In this document: positions 31,109 through 39,960 of the stretch, piece by piece
Numbering within the stretch: the stretch's first letter is position 1
How the letters are laid out: each line of letters opens with the position of its first letter
Assembly: GCA_028716725.1 (NCBI GenBank)
Contig: JAQUPG010000011.1
Span: forward strand, 1 to 48,692
DNA length: 48,692 bases
Source: Patescibacteria group bacterium
Lineage (GTDB): Bacteria; Patescibacteriota; Patescibacteriia; Patescibacteriales; JAQTRU01
Reading direction: 5' to 3'
Position numbers and translations under genes: made by a program
The notes under the pieces: model-generated
The model's input: the letters and a program-made list of their open reading frames with translations, nothing else
Told to the model about the DNA's origin: nothing
Databases searched by the model: none

Positions 31109-32180
31109 TTATCAAATTATATATTTTTTCAATTTGTTTTTTCCAGCTAAACCCTTCCATCGTTCTCTCCCTTCCCTGTCTGCCCAATTTTTCTCTTAAA
31201 TTTTCATCTTTAGCTAATTTTATAATGGCAGCGGTGATTTCTTCTTTATTTTCCGGGTTAACCATTAATCCGTTTAAGCCGTCAACGACCGCATCTCTTA
31301 CTCCCCCGCTATCTCCGGCAATAACCGGCTTTCCGGCTAAATTCGCTTCCAAATAGACAATGCCAAAACCTTCAAAGTCATCGTTTATCTTCCTGGCCGG
31401 CATAATAAAAATATCGCTAAGTTCAAGCCAGGCATTCCTTTCTTCATCATCGGCGTTGCCAATCGTTAAAACATTTCTCTCTAATTTTAAGCTGGCAACA
31501 AGTTTTTTAAAATTTTTTTCTTCCGGCCCATCGCCGATTACAGCGTAAACTAAGTTTGGCGTTTGTTTTAAGACTTCCGGCAGGCAGGCCAGAACCATAT
31601 CAATCCCCTTTCTTTTTACTAAGCGCCCCACGGTTAGTAGCACGAGCTTGCCCTTAAGATTATATCCTTCCTTGATTTGCGTTACGCGTTCTACGTTATG
31701 CGTTATGCGATTATCAATTCCCGGGTTAACTATTATTATTCTATCTTTACTACCCAAGAAATTCCCCACTAATTTCGCCGTATAGCTATTAGCGCAAATT
31801 ACATTTTCCGCTTTTTTTAAAATTTTCCTGGTGAGCCATCTTTTCCTGGGGGTGCGGCAGGCAAAGGCGAAATCCATACCATGGAGGATTACGGAATATT
31901 TAAAGTTCATCCTTTTGGATAAAAAATAAGCAGCGGTGCCCAGAGGTAAAATGTTCCCGGCTACAACATGGTCTATTTTATTTTTTTTTATCTCTTTCTT
32001 AAGCTGCCGGATAGCCGGCAGCCATTTTGGCAAAAGCCAGTTTTTTACCAGCCGGTTGCCGCTATTATCTAAAACAAAAATTTCCCCTGGTTGCGGCCAG
32101 TATTTAACTAAATTACCGTAATAATTGGCAACGCCCCCGTAAAAAGGTGGATATTCTAATGTAAATAAAAGAGTTTTCAT
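31095..32180 (-). CDS. Family 4 glycosyltransferase
   Basis: 361-residue GT-B enzyme. N-terminal TLEYPPFYGGVANY and the C-terminal nucleotide-sugar site EGFGIVYLEANLAGKPVIAG with GGVRDAV are typical. ATG 32180 is used; a TTG three codons earlier is possible. It lies 9 bases after the flippase stop, so the two share a transcript. Its last residues (INPAL) run into the right arm of a CCCGCA repeat. Confidence 0.9.
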   Translation of the reverse strand: MKTLLFTLEYPPFYGGVANYYGNLVKYWPQPGEIFVLDNSGNRLVKNWLLPKWLPAIRQLKKEIKKNKIDHVVAGNILPLGTAAYFLSKRMNFKYSVILHGMDFAFACRTPRKRWLTRKILKKAENVICANSYTAKLVGNFLGSKDRIIIVNPGIDNRITHNVERVTQIKEGYNLKGKLVLLTVGRLVKRKGIDMVLACLPEVLKQTPNLVYAVIGDGPEEKNFKKLVASLKLERNVLTIGNADDEERNAWLELSDIFIMPARKINDDFEGFGIVYLEANLAGKPVIAGDSGGVRDAVVDGLNGLMVNPENKEEITAAIIKLAKDENLREKLGRQGRERTMEGFSWKKQIEKIYNLINPAL

Positions 32181-32189
32181 AAAAAGCAA

Positions 32190-33644
32190 TTATTCTGTGC
32201 TTAAATCCTGTTTTTTAGCAAAAGATTTGTATATACTGATTATGTCCTCCTTTTTAAATCCGCCGAGCAAAAAGAGGAGGATGAAATAAAGGATTGCGGC
32301 TGACGGGACTAAAATAAAAATATTCACCAGGGGTTTAAAGTATAAAACCAGGCCGCCCATCAGCCCCGCGGCTATAAGCGATTTCAAGAAAACCAAGATA
32401 ATTTTTATCTTGCGATAATCGATAATTTTTCCCACCCAATAGATTCCTAAAATAAACATTAAGATATTGCTAAACAAAACTGTTAAGCTGGCGCCGATAG
32501 CCTGGAATCTGGAGATTAAAAATAAATTTAGAACCACGCTGAAAGCCATAACAATCCCCATATTGATAGTATTCGTCTTTTGCCGGTCGCAGGCGTTAAG
32601 TAAAGAGCCGATCGGAAAATTTACAAAAAGGAACACCAGACTGGCAATTATAATCTGCATGGGCAGGACCGCTTCGGCGAACCCGGACTTAAAGACTAAG
32701 ATAATTTTATTGGCAGTAACAATCGTGCCGACAGTAATGGGCAGGGAGATAATAATCAAATAATTCATGGCCCGTTCAAAGGAAACGGACAATTGCTTCC
32801 GGTTATTTACCCAATAAGAGCTCATGGCCGGATAAAGCGAGGCGGTAAAAGCCAGGGGGAGAAACTGCAGGGCAAAAATTATTTTAAAGGCAATTTGGTA
32901 AAGCCCGACGTACTTATCTCCGGCCATAATAGATAAAAGGACCGAATCAAGATAAGTGTAAACTCTTTGGAAAACCGCATAGAGGCCGAAAGGGATAGCG
33001 ATATGCATGATCAATTTTACCAGAGCCCGGTCGTAAACCGGCCTTATTTTTATTCCCATCTTCCGCCAAAGGACGAGAAAAGAATAAATAAAATTAAAAG
33101 TGCTGGCCATAACCAAAGCGCCCATTATCCAATAGAGCCCCTGCCCCGAGTAAAGGGCCGTCAGGCCAAAGGCCATAATAATCAGCTGGAAAGCCACGGC
33201 GGCAATGCTTTCAAACTTTAAATTATGAAAGCCGCGGATAACCGCGAAAAAAGTCGTGGTAAAAGAGTCTAAAACCATGCAAGCCGAAGAAAGATAGACC
33301 AGATTGCGGGTGATTTCCGGGTAATCCATTAAATTTATCATTACTCCCACTACCAGCAAGGCTAGGGCGGCTAAAGGTATTTTTATAACCAAAACGCTGC
33401 CCAATAATTCTTTGGCTCTTTCCTGCGATTTAGCCACTTCCCTGGTTAAAACGTTTATCAGGCCCAAATCAATAAAAATGGCGAAAATCGTGGTAAAAGA
33501 AATGGCAAAATAATATTTGCCCAAATCTTCCGGCCCTAAATTGCGCGCTAAAAGCGTAAAATAGGTAAAAGAAATGACCTTTTGCATGATTAAAGCCAAG
33601 GTCAAATAAGAGGTGTTTTTGGCGATATTGGTAATTTTCGTCAT
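32190..33644 (-). CDS. Wzx-type oligosaccharide flippase (MOP superfamily)
   Basis: 484-residue membrane protein with about 12-14 helices; NTSYLTLALIMQKVISFTYF and LGPEDLGKYYFAISF are typical of the polysaccharide transporter family. It would flip lipid-linked glycan repeats made by the nearby glycosyltransferases. The start ATG 33644 is six bases after TATAAT (minus strand, 33656-33651), so the mRNA is probably leaderless; the longer open frame upstream runs into another gene's terminator. Confidence 0.88.
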   Translation of the reverse strand: MTKITNIAKNTSYLTLALIMQKVISFTYFTLLARNLGPEDLGKYYFAISFTTIFAIFIDLGLINVLTREVAKSQERAKELLGSVLVIKIPLAALALLVVGVMINLMDYPEITRNLVYLSSACMVLDSFTTTFFAVIRGFHNLKFESIAAVAFQLIIMAFGLTALYSGQGLYWIMGALVMASTFNFIYSFLVLWRKMGIKIRPVYDRALVKLIMHIAIPFGLYAVFQRVYTYLDSVLLSIMAGDKYVGLYQIAFKIIFALQFLPLAFTASLYPAMSSYWVNNRKQLSVSFERAMNYLIIISLPITVGTIVTANKIILVFKSGFAEAVLPMQIIIASLVFLFVNFPIGSLLNACDRQKTNTINMGIVMAFSVVLNLFLISRFQAIGASLTVLFSNILMFILGIYWVGKIIDYRKIKIILVFLKSLIAAGLMGGLVLYFKPLVNIFILVPSAAILYFILLFLLGGFKKEDIISIYKSFAKKQDLSTE

Positions 33645-33650
33645 GCCCTT

Positions 33651-33656
33651 ATTATA
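33651..33656 (-). promoter_or_regulatory. -10 box of the flippase gene, leaderless arrangement
   Basis: TATAAT on the minus strand, six bases from ATG. No clear -35 at 16-18 bases; the upstream sequence is the T tract of the preceding terminator. Confidence 0.5.
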
Positions 33657-33670
33657 ACAGAAAAAAATAA

Positions 33671-33703
33671 TAAAAAAAATCCTGCAAGTTGTAAACTCGC
33701 AGG
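33671..33703 (-). terminator. Terminator of the 33730 gene
   Basis: On the minus strand CCTGCGAGTT pairs with AACTTGCAGG around TAC with one G-U, followed by a T tract. Confidence 0.85.
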
Positions 33704-33729
33704 AATTTTGTAAATCTGATGAATATTCC

Positions 33730-34380
33730 TTATGGTTCAGTGGGCAACAAGTGGTAGGGCACAATTCTTTTTAGGATTAGACTAATCATTAAATTTGATA
33801 TCAAGAACCAGAATAAAATTGTAATTAGGCCGAATATTAAGCCAAAACGCAGGCTAATAGCTAACCCTAAAAAAGAAAGATCGATTATCCAAAAGAAAAC
33901 TACATGACTGATGGCTTTGAGACGAATAAAAGTGGAAAGAGAAATAACGCAAAGAATAGCAAGTCCAAAAATCAAAACATGAATAACTATATCGGAAATA
34001 AGACTAAAAATTAATAAAACCAACAATCCGACAGTAACCAATGAAAGCATCCAACGAAAAATTTTTCTAGCGCCCGTAAAATCAAAATCAGGATTAACAA
34101 TAAATCTCATGGTATGATGAATGGCTCTCATGTATTTATCTGTCACTATATACAAGAAAAGAGCTGACCAAACTGGACCAAGAAAAATGTCCCACCAGCG
34201 AGAGATTTCTAAAGGCAGAACAAGAATCCAGTTTTTCGTTATTTTAGCACTATTAACAACAGGAACACTACCATTAATTAAATAGTAAGCCGTCCAAAAC
34301 AACATAATTAGTAAAGATAGTGCTATTGTTGATTCCTTGAGATAAAATAATCTCTTCCCATAATTTATAATGAACCTCAT
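33730..34380 (-). CDS. Stand-alone hypothetical membrane protein, 216 aa
   Basis: About six hydrophobic segments and a basic first loop; a cytoplasmic stretch contains DKYMRAIHHTMRFIVNPDFD. I do not recognise the family. A GGGGG tract lies 8 bases before ATG. It has its own promoter and terminator and is divergent from rpmE. Confidence 0.65.
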   Translation of the reverse strand: MRFIINYGKRLFYLKESTIALSLLIMLFWTAYYLINGSVPVVNSAKITKNWILVLPLEISRWWDIFLGPVWSALFLYIVTDKYMRAIHHTMRFIVNPDFDFTGARKIFRWMLSLVTVGLLVLLIFSLISDIVIHVLIFGLAILCVISLSTFIRLKAISHVVFFWIIDLSFLGLAISLRFGLIFGLITILFWFLISNLMISLILKRIVPYHLLPTEP

Positions 34381-34424
34381 TGCTAAACCCCCTTATTTTA
34401 AGTTTTAACAATTACCATGCAACT

Positions 34425-34452
34425 ATAATAGCATTTTTTCATATACTGTCAA
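34425..34452 (-). promoter_or_regulatory. Promoter TTGACA-16-TATTAT, extended -10
   Basis: On the minus strand TTGACA (34452-34447) and TATTAT (34430-34425) preceded by TGC. Drives the 33730 gene. Confidence 0.75.
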
Positions 34453-34465
34453 AACCTTAGAACTC

Positions 34466-34494
34466 TTGCCTTATTTTTCTTTTTATGTTAGTAT
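34466..34494 (+). promoter_or_regulatory. rpmE promoter TTGCCT-17-TAGTAT, extended -10
   Basis: TTGCCT (34466-34471) and TAGTAT (34489-34494) with TG one base before the -10. Confidence 0.6.
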
Positions 34495-34500
34495 CTAGAC

Positions 34501-34560
34501 AGCACTTAATTCTCGTGCTTTTTTATTTATTAATCCCCCCTACCCCCTTTGTCAAGGGGG
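34501..34560 (+). promoter_or_regulatory. rpmE leader: terminator-like hairpin then a hairpin covering the ribosome site
   Basis: AGCAC (34501-34505) pairs with GTGCT (34515-34519), followed by six T, a small terminator or attenuator right after the transcription start. Then CCCCCTT (34543-34549) pairs with AAGGGGG (34554-34560); the G run is the only ribosome-site-like sequence before ATG 34568. Both could limit L31 synthesis. Confidence 0.45.
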
Positions 34561-34567
34561 CGAAAAT

Positions 34568-34882
34568 ATGAAAAAAGATATTCATCCGAAATATTACAAA
34601 GAGGCAAAAGTAAGCTGCGCCTGCGGCCATACTTTTGTTACTGGCTCAACTTCACCGGAAATTAGAACCGAGCTTTGTTCGGCCTGCCATCCTTTTTATA
34701 CGGGCAAACAGAAGCTGGTTGACTCCGCCCGCCGGGTAGAAAAATTCCAGGCCAGGGTTACGGCGCAAAAAGAAGTGTCCAAAACAAGAAAGGGAAAAAA
34801 GGTTAAGAGAACGGCTAAAGCCAAAGTAAGGGCGAAAAAAGAAGTTACGGTTAAAGCAGAGAAGAAAATCGACAAAAAATAA
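34568..34882 (+). CDS. rpmE: Ribosomal protein bL31 with Lys-rich tail
   Basis: 104 residues. The first 65 are a standard zinc-type L31 ([20 protein letters not shown], then [13 protein letters not shown], with the four Cys at 17, 19, 37 and 40 or nearby). The last 40 residues are a Lys/Ala/Val tail absent from most bacterial L31 proteins, probably binding rRNA. Lies upstream of prfA, a common order. Confidence 0.95.
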   Translation: MKKDIHPKYYKEAKVSCACGHTFVTGSTSPEIRTELCSACHPFYTGKQKLVDSARRVEKFQARVTAQKEVSKTRKGKKVKRTAKAKVRAKKEVTVKAEKKIDKK

Positions 34883-34887
34883 CAACC

Positions 34888-34960
34888 CAAAAAGTAATTA
34901 GCAACTGGTAATTAGGCTTAGATATGATAAAATATAATTACCACGGCTAATTACTTTTTT
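34888..34960. terminator. Long inverted repeat between rpmE and prfA, terminator-like
   Basis: AAAAGTAATTAGC (34889-34902 region) pairs with GCTAATTACTTTT (34946-34958), with a second inner pair TGGTAATTA / TAATTACCA. It ends in T. The loop contains TATGATAAAAT, which might serve as a -10 for prfA. Confidence 0.55.
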
Positions 34961-35003
34961 ATTTAATCCCCCTTAGTCACCCTCTTTGAAAGGGAGTAAA
35001 AAT

Positions 35004-36035
35004 ATGTACGAAGACATAAAGAAAAAATTTAAAGAGCTTGAGGAAAAGCTGGCTGACCCGAAAGCCATGTCCGGCCCCCAAAAACTGGCTGAAATTAGAA
35101 AGCAGTATGCGGAAATTAAGGAAACGGCGGGGATGGTTTTGGAATTGGAAAAAATAAGCGTCCGAATTGAAGAAAATAAAAAAATAATAAAACAGGAAGC
35201 GGGCGGAGAGCTTAAGGAAATGGCCGAGGAAGAGCTTTCGGAACTTGAAAAAAAACATGAAGATTTAAAAAATGAAATAGAGATTAAATTAAAACCGTCT
35301 GACCCGCGGGACAAAAAGAACGTTATTATGGAAATCCGGGCCGGTACGGGCGGAGACGAATCGGCTTTATTCGCGGCCGACCTTTTCCGGATGTATTCCC
35401 GGTTCGCCGAACGGCAGGGATGGAAAACGGGAATTTTAAATTCCAACCGCATCGGCATCGGCGGATTTAAGGAAATTATCTTTGAGATAAAAGGCAAGGA
35501 TGTTTTTGGCAGCCTAAAATATGAAGGCGGGACCCATCGCGTGCAAAGGGTGCCGGAAACGGAAAAGCAGGGCCGGGTTCATACTTCTACCGCGACCGTG
35601 GCAGTTTTGGCCGAAGCCGAAGAGGTGGATTTAGTTATAAACTCTAACGACATCAGGATTGATACTTTCGCCTCTTCCGGTCCGGGCGGCCAGTCGGTTA
35701 ATACCACTAATTCCGCTATCCGCATCACTTATCTGCCAACCGGTTTAATAGTCCAATGCCAGGACCAAAAATCCCAGCACCAAAACAAAGAAAAAGCTAT
35801 GCAGATTCTCCGCTCGCGCCTTCTGGAGAAAGCCGAGGAAGAAAAGCGGGAAAAAGAATCGGCGGAAAGAAAGCAGCAATTCGGTCATGGAGAAAGAAGC
35901 GATAAAATAAGAACTTATAATTTTCCGCAGGACCGTGTGACTGACCACCGCATCCAGGAAACCTGGCATTCCATTACCCGGATTATGGACGGAGAAATCG
36001 GGGATATTATTAAAGAACTAAAAGCGAAATTATAA
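35004..36035 (+). CDS. prfA: Peptide chain release factor 1
   Basis: 343-residue factor releasing peptides at UAA and UAG. The catalytic GGQ is at 228-230 ([12 protein letters not shown]) and the codon-reading PxT is PET at 184-186. ATG 35004 has GGGAG 9 bases upstream; a TTG at 34986 would extend it into a repeat. Its last codons overlap the apparent start of prmC, its modifying enzyme. Confidence 0.95.
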   Translation: MYEDIKKKFKELEEKLADPKAMSGPQKLAEIRKQYAEIKETAGMVLELEKISVRIEENKKIIKQEAGGELKEMAEEELSELEKKHEDLKNEIEIKLKPSDPRDKKNVIMEIRAGTGGDESALFAADLFRMYSRFAERQGWKTGILNSNRIGIGGFKEIIFEIKGKDVFGSLKYEGGTHRVQRVPETEKQGRVHTSTATVAVLAEAEEVDLVINSNDIRIDTFASSGPGGQSVNTTNSAIRITYLPTGLIVQCQDQKSQHQNKEKAMQILRSRLLEKAEEEKREKESAERKQQFGHGERSDKIRTYNFPQDRVTDHRIQETWHSITRIMDGEIGDIIKELKAKL

Positions 36036-36922
36036 TAAGGCAAATCCTACAAAAAGCAACAGGCCAGCTCGCAAAAAGCAAAATTAAAAATCCGGCTTTA
36101 GAGGCGGAAATTTTATTATCTTATATTTTAAAGAAAAACCGGGAGTTTTTATTTACCTATCCGGAGAAAGGATTAACTGCTGAGCAAGTTGAAAATTATA
36201 AAAAGTTGATAGCCAGAAGACTGGCGGGCGAGCCGATTGCTTATTTAACCGGCCGGAAAGAATTTTACGGCCTTAACTTTTTTATTGATAAAAACGTTCT
36301 TATCCCCCGCCCGGAAACGGAATTGATGGTGGAGGAAGCGCTAAAACGCATAACACGCAACGCGGAATTCATAACGTTAATAGACATAGGAACGGGTAGT
36401 GGTTGTATTATTATAAGTTTGGCGAAACGGATTTCAGATGTCGGATTTCAGATGTCGGATTTCAGATTGTTCGCTGTTGATATTTCAAAGCCGACCCTAG
36501 CTGTTGCCAAAAAAAATGCCGAATTGCATGGAACTGGCAATAAAATAAAATTCATCCTTGGCGATTTACTTAAGCCCGTTATTCTTAATTCTAAATTCTT
36601 AAGTAATAACTCTAAAATAATAATTTTGGCGAATTTGCCTTATTTGACCCCTCTCCAGATAAAATCCTCCCCTACCGTCAAATATGAACCCAAGAAAGCC
36701 CTGGATGGAGGCAGGGACGGGTTAAAATACTATAAAAAGCTGTTTAGGCAAGTTAAACAACTGATAAAATCAAACGCCGCCGCCATTTATCTTCTCTGCG
36801 AAATAGACCCGGGGCAGGCTCAAAAAATAAAAAGACTTGCGCAAAACGAATTGCCAAAAAATAAACTCCAAATAAAAAAAGACCTCTCCGGTCGTAATCG
36901 TTTAGCGATAATAGAAATATAA
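36029..36922 (+). CDS. prmC: Release factor glutamine methyltransferase, probable ATT start
   Basis: Methylates the Gln of the GGQ motif of release factors. The frame is open upstream of TTG 36206 and encodes a normal PrmC N-domain: [16 protein letters not shown], then [14 protein letters not shown]. No ATG, GTG or TTG precedes this part; the frame must begin at ATT 36029 or ATA 36032/36035, overlapping prfA by up to 7 bases. The methyltransferase core has DIGTGSGCI and NLPY (NPPY in most bacteria). Residues about 134-146 ([10 protein letters not shown]) are an insert of a 14-base tandem repeat. With ATT the protein is 297 residues, the usual size. Confidence 0.88.
   Translation: MIIRQILQKATGQLAKSKIKNPALEAEILLSYILKKNREFLFTYPEKGLTAEQVENYKKLIARRLAGEPIAYLTGRKEFYGLNFFIDKNVLIPRPETELMVEEALKRITRNAEFITLIDIGTGSGCIIISLAKRISDVGFQMSDFRLFAVDISKPTLAVAKKNAELHGTGNKIKFILGDLLKPVILNSKFLSNNSKIIILANLPYLTPLQIKSSPTVKYEPKKALDGGRDGLKYYKKLFRQVKQLIKSNAAAIYLLCEIDPGQAQKIKRLAQNELPKNKLQIKKDLSGRNRLAIIEI
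36429..36466 (+). repeat. In-frame tandem repeat GGATTTCAGATGTC in prmC
   Basis: Two full 14-base units and a partial third. Translated as [10 protein letters not shown]; the related insert in the TagA-Nudix gene (8733-8758) gives SDVGYRMSD. Confidence 0.8.
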
Positions 36923-36924
36923 AT

Positions 36925-37422
36925 TTAATCAAAGGCCTGGACAGTATAGCCGTTTGGTGCATCTTCCCCCCAGTCCATTTCCGGGCATAGGCCCCGGCCA
37001 GTATTGCCTGTCGGCAATTCGAAATTTATAATTTGCAAGATATAGAACGACTGGCTGCAGCCGAAACTGCCGGCCGGATATTTCTGGTAGCGGTAAAGGA
37101 AAGTGGCATTATTCATCGGATCAGCTACCGCCTTGTCTATAAACCCCTCCTCTTTTAAAACATTTAAAAAGCGGATTTCTCCCGCGGCCGAGTCGTAGGT
37201 TAGATCCCAACCCCGCTGATCGTCATCAGACTCGGGGTAATAACCATATTTATCATGATAAAGGTCAAGGGCTTTGGCAAGAACTTTTATATCCGCCCGC
37301 CTTTTTACGTCGTGAGCTTTAGCAATAATCAGGTTAAAGCTCGAAAAAAAAATTGCCGCTAAGCAGCAGACGAGAACAATAAAAGTTATTTTTCTTAATT
37401 TTAGGCTAGTTAAATTTTCCAT
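36925..37422 (-). CDS. Pseudopilin-like (GspG-type) protein
   Basis: 165 residues: membrane segment (about 13-33), then KAHDVKRRADIKVLAKALDLYHDKYGYYPESDDD, the helix-plus-YP pattern of type II/IV pseudopilins. It lacks the G-F-T-L-I-E processing site, so it may be an unprocessed minor pilin or an anchored relative. Lies next to a canonical prepilin gene on the same strand. Confidence 0.7.
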   Translation of the reverse strand: MENLTSLKLRKITFIVLVCCLAAIFFSSFNLIIAKAHDVKRRADIKVLAKALDLYHDKYGYYPESDDDQRGWDLTYDSAAGEIRFLNVLKEEGFIDKAVADPMNNATFLYRYQKYPAGSFGCSQSFYILQIINFELPTGNTGRGLCPEMDWGEDAPNGYTVQAFD

Positions 37423-37436
37423 TCTCTCCCTTTTTT

Positions 37437-37541
37437 ATCCCGCACCTTTTGGATGGAGCTTAATACTTCACCGCAAAAAAATTTATTTTTTATCCTGCCC
37501 GCGCCGGCGGGTAAAACAAGGTGAGTTAAAGGGTGCGGGAT
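37437..37541. repeat. Terminal-inverted-repeat element, copy 4
   Basis: ATCCCGCACCTTTT (37437-37450) and AAAGGGTGCGGGAT (37528-37541); the 105-bp copy is the longest. It contains a second small palindrome (CCCGC/GCGGG near 37497-37511). Confidence 0.8.
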
Positions 37542-37546
37542 TTTAT

Positions 37547-38020
37547 TTAATTTTGGGCTCCGGCCGGAGCAGTGACATGGATGCCGGCTGAACCCGACTT
37601 TGAGTTTGATTCAAGGTAATAGCTGATGTAATAATTTTTATTGGTTCCCATGTAATAATAGCAGAAATTACTGGCCGCGCCTTCGGCATAACCGTCTTCA
37701 TTAACGCTGGTTGGCACGGTGGTCGGCCAAAGCGGATCAAGGGGGACATCGACAATTACGTCGGAATCTAAGAGGTCCTTGCCCGAGCCGCTGGCCGCCT
37801 TCAGGCATTCGCCGGAGGCAATTGGATAACTGCCCTGGTCGTTCATGTACATAGCCAAAGCTCGGTTTAAAGTAGCGACATTCCCGACCCGGATGGCGTC
37901 CCGGGAATGCATCCTTACAATATTAAAGCTAAAAAGGGCCGCCACGGTTAAAAATCCGATGATAGAAATAATTACTAAAAGTTCTATAAGGGTGAACCCC
38001 TTTAAATTAATTTTTCCCAT
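37547..38020 (-). CDS. Type IV prepilin / GspG-like pseudopilin
   Basis: 157 residues with a canonical class III signal KGFTLIELLVIISIIGFL (G8/F9 cleavage, Glu at +5) and the pseudopilin helix RDAIRVGNVATLNRALAMYM followed by GSYP. Likely a subunit of the type IV pilus used for attachment or DNA uptake, as is common in Patescibacteria. No assembly genes (pilB, pilC, pilD) are in the window. Confidence 0.85.
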   Translation of the reverse strand: MGKINLKGFTLIELLVIISIIGFLTVAALFSFNIVRMHSRDAIRVGNVATLNRALAMYMNDQGSYPIASGECLKAASGSGKDLLDSDVIVDVPLDPLWPTTVPTSVNEDGYAEGAASNFCYYYMGTNKNYYISYYLESNSKSGSAGIHVTAPAGAQN

Positions 38021-38065
38021 ATGAATTAAATTTTATTAATAATTCATGCTAAATCCGGCTGGCAA

Positions 38066-39190
38066 TTATTTAGCGGGGTAGGCTATTTTCAACTCCGGCC
38101 TGACTACTTCTATCCAGATTTTTCCGGGATTAAATTTTGCTTCCTCCCCGTTTATATAATATCTGGTGCGGGCGGCCGGACTGCTCTTTTGCCACTCCCC
38201 TTCTTGGCAGCCGCCGTCTAAACAAATAATAGCCTTGCCGGAGCCCAAAGTTTCCATTTTCAGCCTTAACTCTTTATCAAGAACTTTTGCCGCTTCGGTC
38301 TGGATAATAACATTTTTCGCCCGAATTTCACGGCTGTCTTCCCCGTCAAACTGAACCTCGCCGGCCAAATACCGGATATACTCATTATCTATTTTATCAT
38401 ATTTCCATTTTACCACAAAATCAGGAGATTTAAAACCTATCTCTATATCCTCGGTTTCGAGCCCGGCCGGCGCCTCTTCTTTAAATTGCCAGCTTAAAAA
38501 TTTTCCCTCGGTTAAATTTTTGCTTTCCAGATATTTCTCCAAATTGGCCGAAGAAGTAAAGACATTATAGGGGCCCGGCTTTTTTTCGTCCCGCCAGAAA
38601 TAAGACCCCTGATAAAATTCGTTGAAGTCAAAAATATTCTCTTTATACACTTTTGCTAAAGCTTCCGGGCTGCCGCCGCAATGGACAAAAAGGGCGGACA
38701 TCTCTTTTATCCAGTCAATAAAATAAGGCCGGGCGCTTCTTATCGGCCCGATTTTTTTTATATCCGTTCCGTTGGCAAAAAAGGCCAAATATCTGGTAAT
38801 CCCGCCCTCAACTTCGGCTTCATAAACTAAATTAGCTTCCCCGAGGCCAAAAGCCGGCCGTCCGTCCGGGTGGTTGCCTATGACCACGGCCATTGGAAAT
38901 AAATTTTCCTCGCCGGCCGGAACCGGATAGCCGTCAATAAAACGGGGCAGTCCGCCGGGGCAGATATTTTCCGTTGGCTGACTGTTTCTTAGAGTATTTA
39001 AATTACGGCCCACCCGGTTAAATAAATCGGGATAAAAAGTAATTAAATAAGTAAAAGTTATAAAAGTCAGGACTAAAAATAGGAAAATAAAAATATAGCA
39101 AATAACCCGCCAGTTCGGACCGGCGGGTTTGCCGTCTTTTTTTTCTCCCGTGTCGGAAACGGAAAAATTTTTTAGATCCCTTATTGCCAT
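38066..39190 (-). CDS. DUF3048 protein, membrane-anchored
   Basis: About 374 residues: one N-terminal membrane segment (about 25-50) and a DUF3048 (YerB-like) extracellular region with MAVVIGNHPDGRPAFGLGEA, GGITRYLAFF, GPIRSARPYF and YNVFTS. Function is not established; in Bacillus the YerB family is a lipoprotein. ATG 39190 is used; a GTG at 39208 lies within a repeat. Confidence 0.85.
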   Translation of the reverse strand: MAIRDLKNFSVSDTGEKKDGKPAGPNWRVICYIFIFLFLVLTFITFTYLITFYPDLFNRVGRNLNTLRNSQPTENICPGGLPRFIDGYPVPAGEENLFPMAVVIGNHPDGRPAFGLGEANLVYEAEVEGGITRYLAFFANGTDIKKIGPIRSARPYFIDWIKEMSALFVHCGGSPEALAKVYKENIFDFNEFYQGSYFWRDEKKPGPYNVFTSSANLEKYLESKNLTEGKFLSWQFKEEAPAGLETEDIEIGFKSPDFVVKWKYDKIDNEYIRYLAGEVQFDGEDSREIRAKNVIIQTEAAKVLDKELRLKMETLGSGKAIICLDGGCQEGEWQKSSPAARTRYYINGEEAKFNPGKIWIEVVRPELKIAYPAK

Positions 39191-39199
39191 CCCCCTTTT

Positions 39200-39240
39200 A
39201 CCCCGCACCCTATAAATGCCCTGCAGTCAGGATGCGGGGT
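39200..39240. repeat. Terminal-inverted-repeat element, copy 5
   Basis: ACCCCGCACCCT (39200-39211) and AGGATGCGGGGT (39229-39240); the shortest copy, 41 bp, fills the gap between DUF3048 and rplY. Confidence 0.75.
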
Positions 39241-39253
39241 TTATTTAGAAGAT

Positions 39254-39943
39254 TTATTCTTTTTTCTTATTTTCCTTCTCTGGCGCTTCGGTTTCTTCTT
39301 TTTCGCCTTCCCCTTCTTTTCCGCCCGCTTGCCCTTCTTCGCCCTCAACCGGAACTTCTTCGGCCGGGGCTTCTTCAACTTCAACTTTCGGTTCTATAAC
39401 ATTAACCACGATATCATTGGTTTCATTAACCAGTTTCATTCCGGCCGGCAGATTCAAGTCGTTTGTTTTTATAGCATCATGAAAATTTTTAAGAACCGAC
39501 AAATCAACGTCAATGTGGTTTACTAAGTCTCCCGGTAAACATTCTACCTCCACGCTGTCGATGTTTTTCACTAAAACCGCGCCCAATTCTTTTACGGCCT
39601 CGGATTCGCCGATAAAATGCAGAGGAATCTCGGTCGTAATTTCTTTATTCATATCTACCTGATATAAATCAACATGGATAATCGCGTCTTTTATCGGATC
39701 TTTTTGCACTTCCTTAATGAGAACTTTAGCCGGAGCTTCTCCGGAAATTGTCAGGTCAATCAGACTCGATTCCCCGGCCTGGGCAAAAATTTTTTCAAAA
39801 TCGATTTTTTTTATTTTTAAATTCCGGCTCTCCGTACTCGGCCCGTATAAAACCGCCGGAATAAAATTCTGGCTTCTAATTTTATTCGGCTTTCCGTTCT
39901 CCTTGGTTCGGCTTATAGCTTCTAGCTTTATTCCCTTAGTCAT
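39254..39943 (-). CDS. rplY: Ribosomal protein bL25 (CTC/TL5 type) with acidic tail
   Basis: 229 residues. The 5S rRNA-binding domain (AVLYGPSTESRNLKI) and the beta domain (VDLYQVDMNKEITTEIPL) are followed by a Glu-rich tail (EEAPAEEVPVEGEEGQ). Normal for long CTC-type L25. Confidence 0.92.
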   Translation of the reverse strand: MTKGIKLEAISRTKENGKPNKIRSQNFIPAVLYGPSTESRNLKIKKIDFEKIFAQAGESSLIDLTISGEAPAKVLIKEVQKDPIKDAIIHVDLYQVDMNKEITTEIPLHFIGESEAVKELGAVLVKNIDSVEVECLPGDLVNHIDVDLSVLKNFHDAIKTNDLNLPAGMKLVNETNDIVVNVIEPKVEVEEAPAEEVPVEGEEGQAGGKEGEGEKEETEAPEKENKKKE

Positions 39944-39960
39944 AAGTTTTGTAATTGAAA

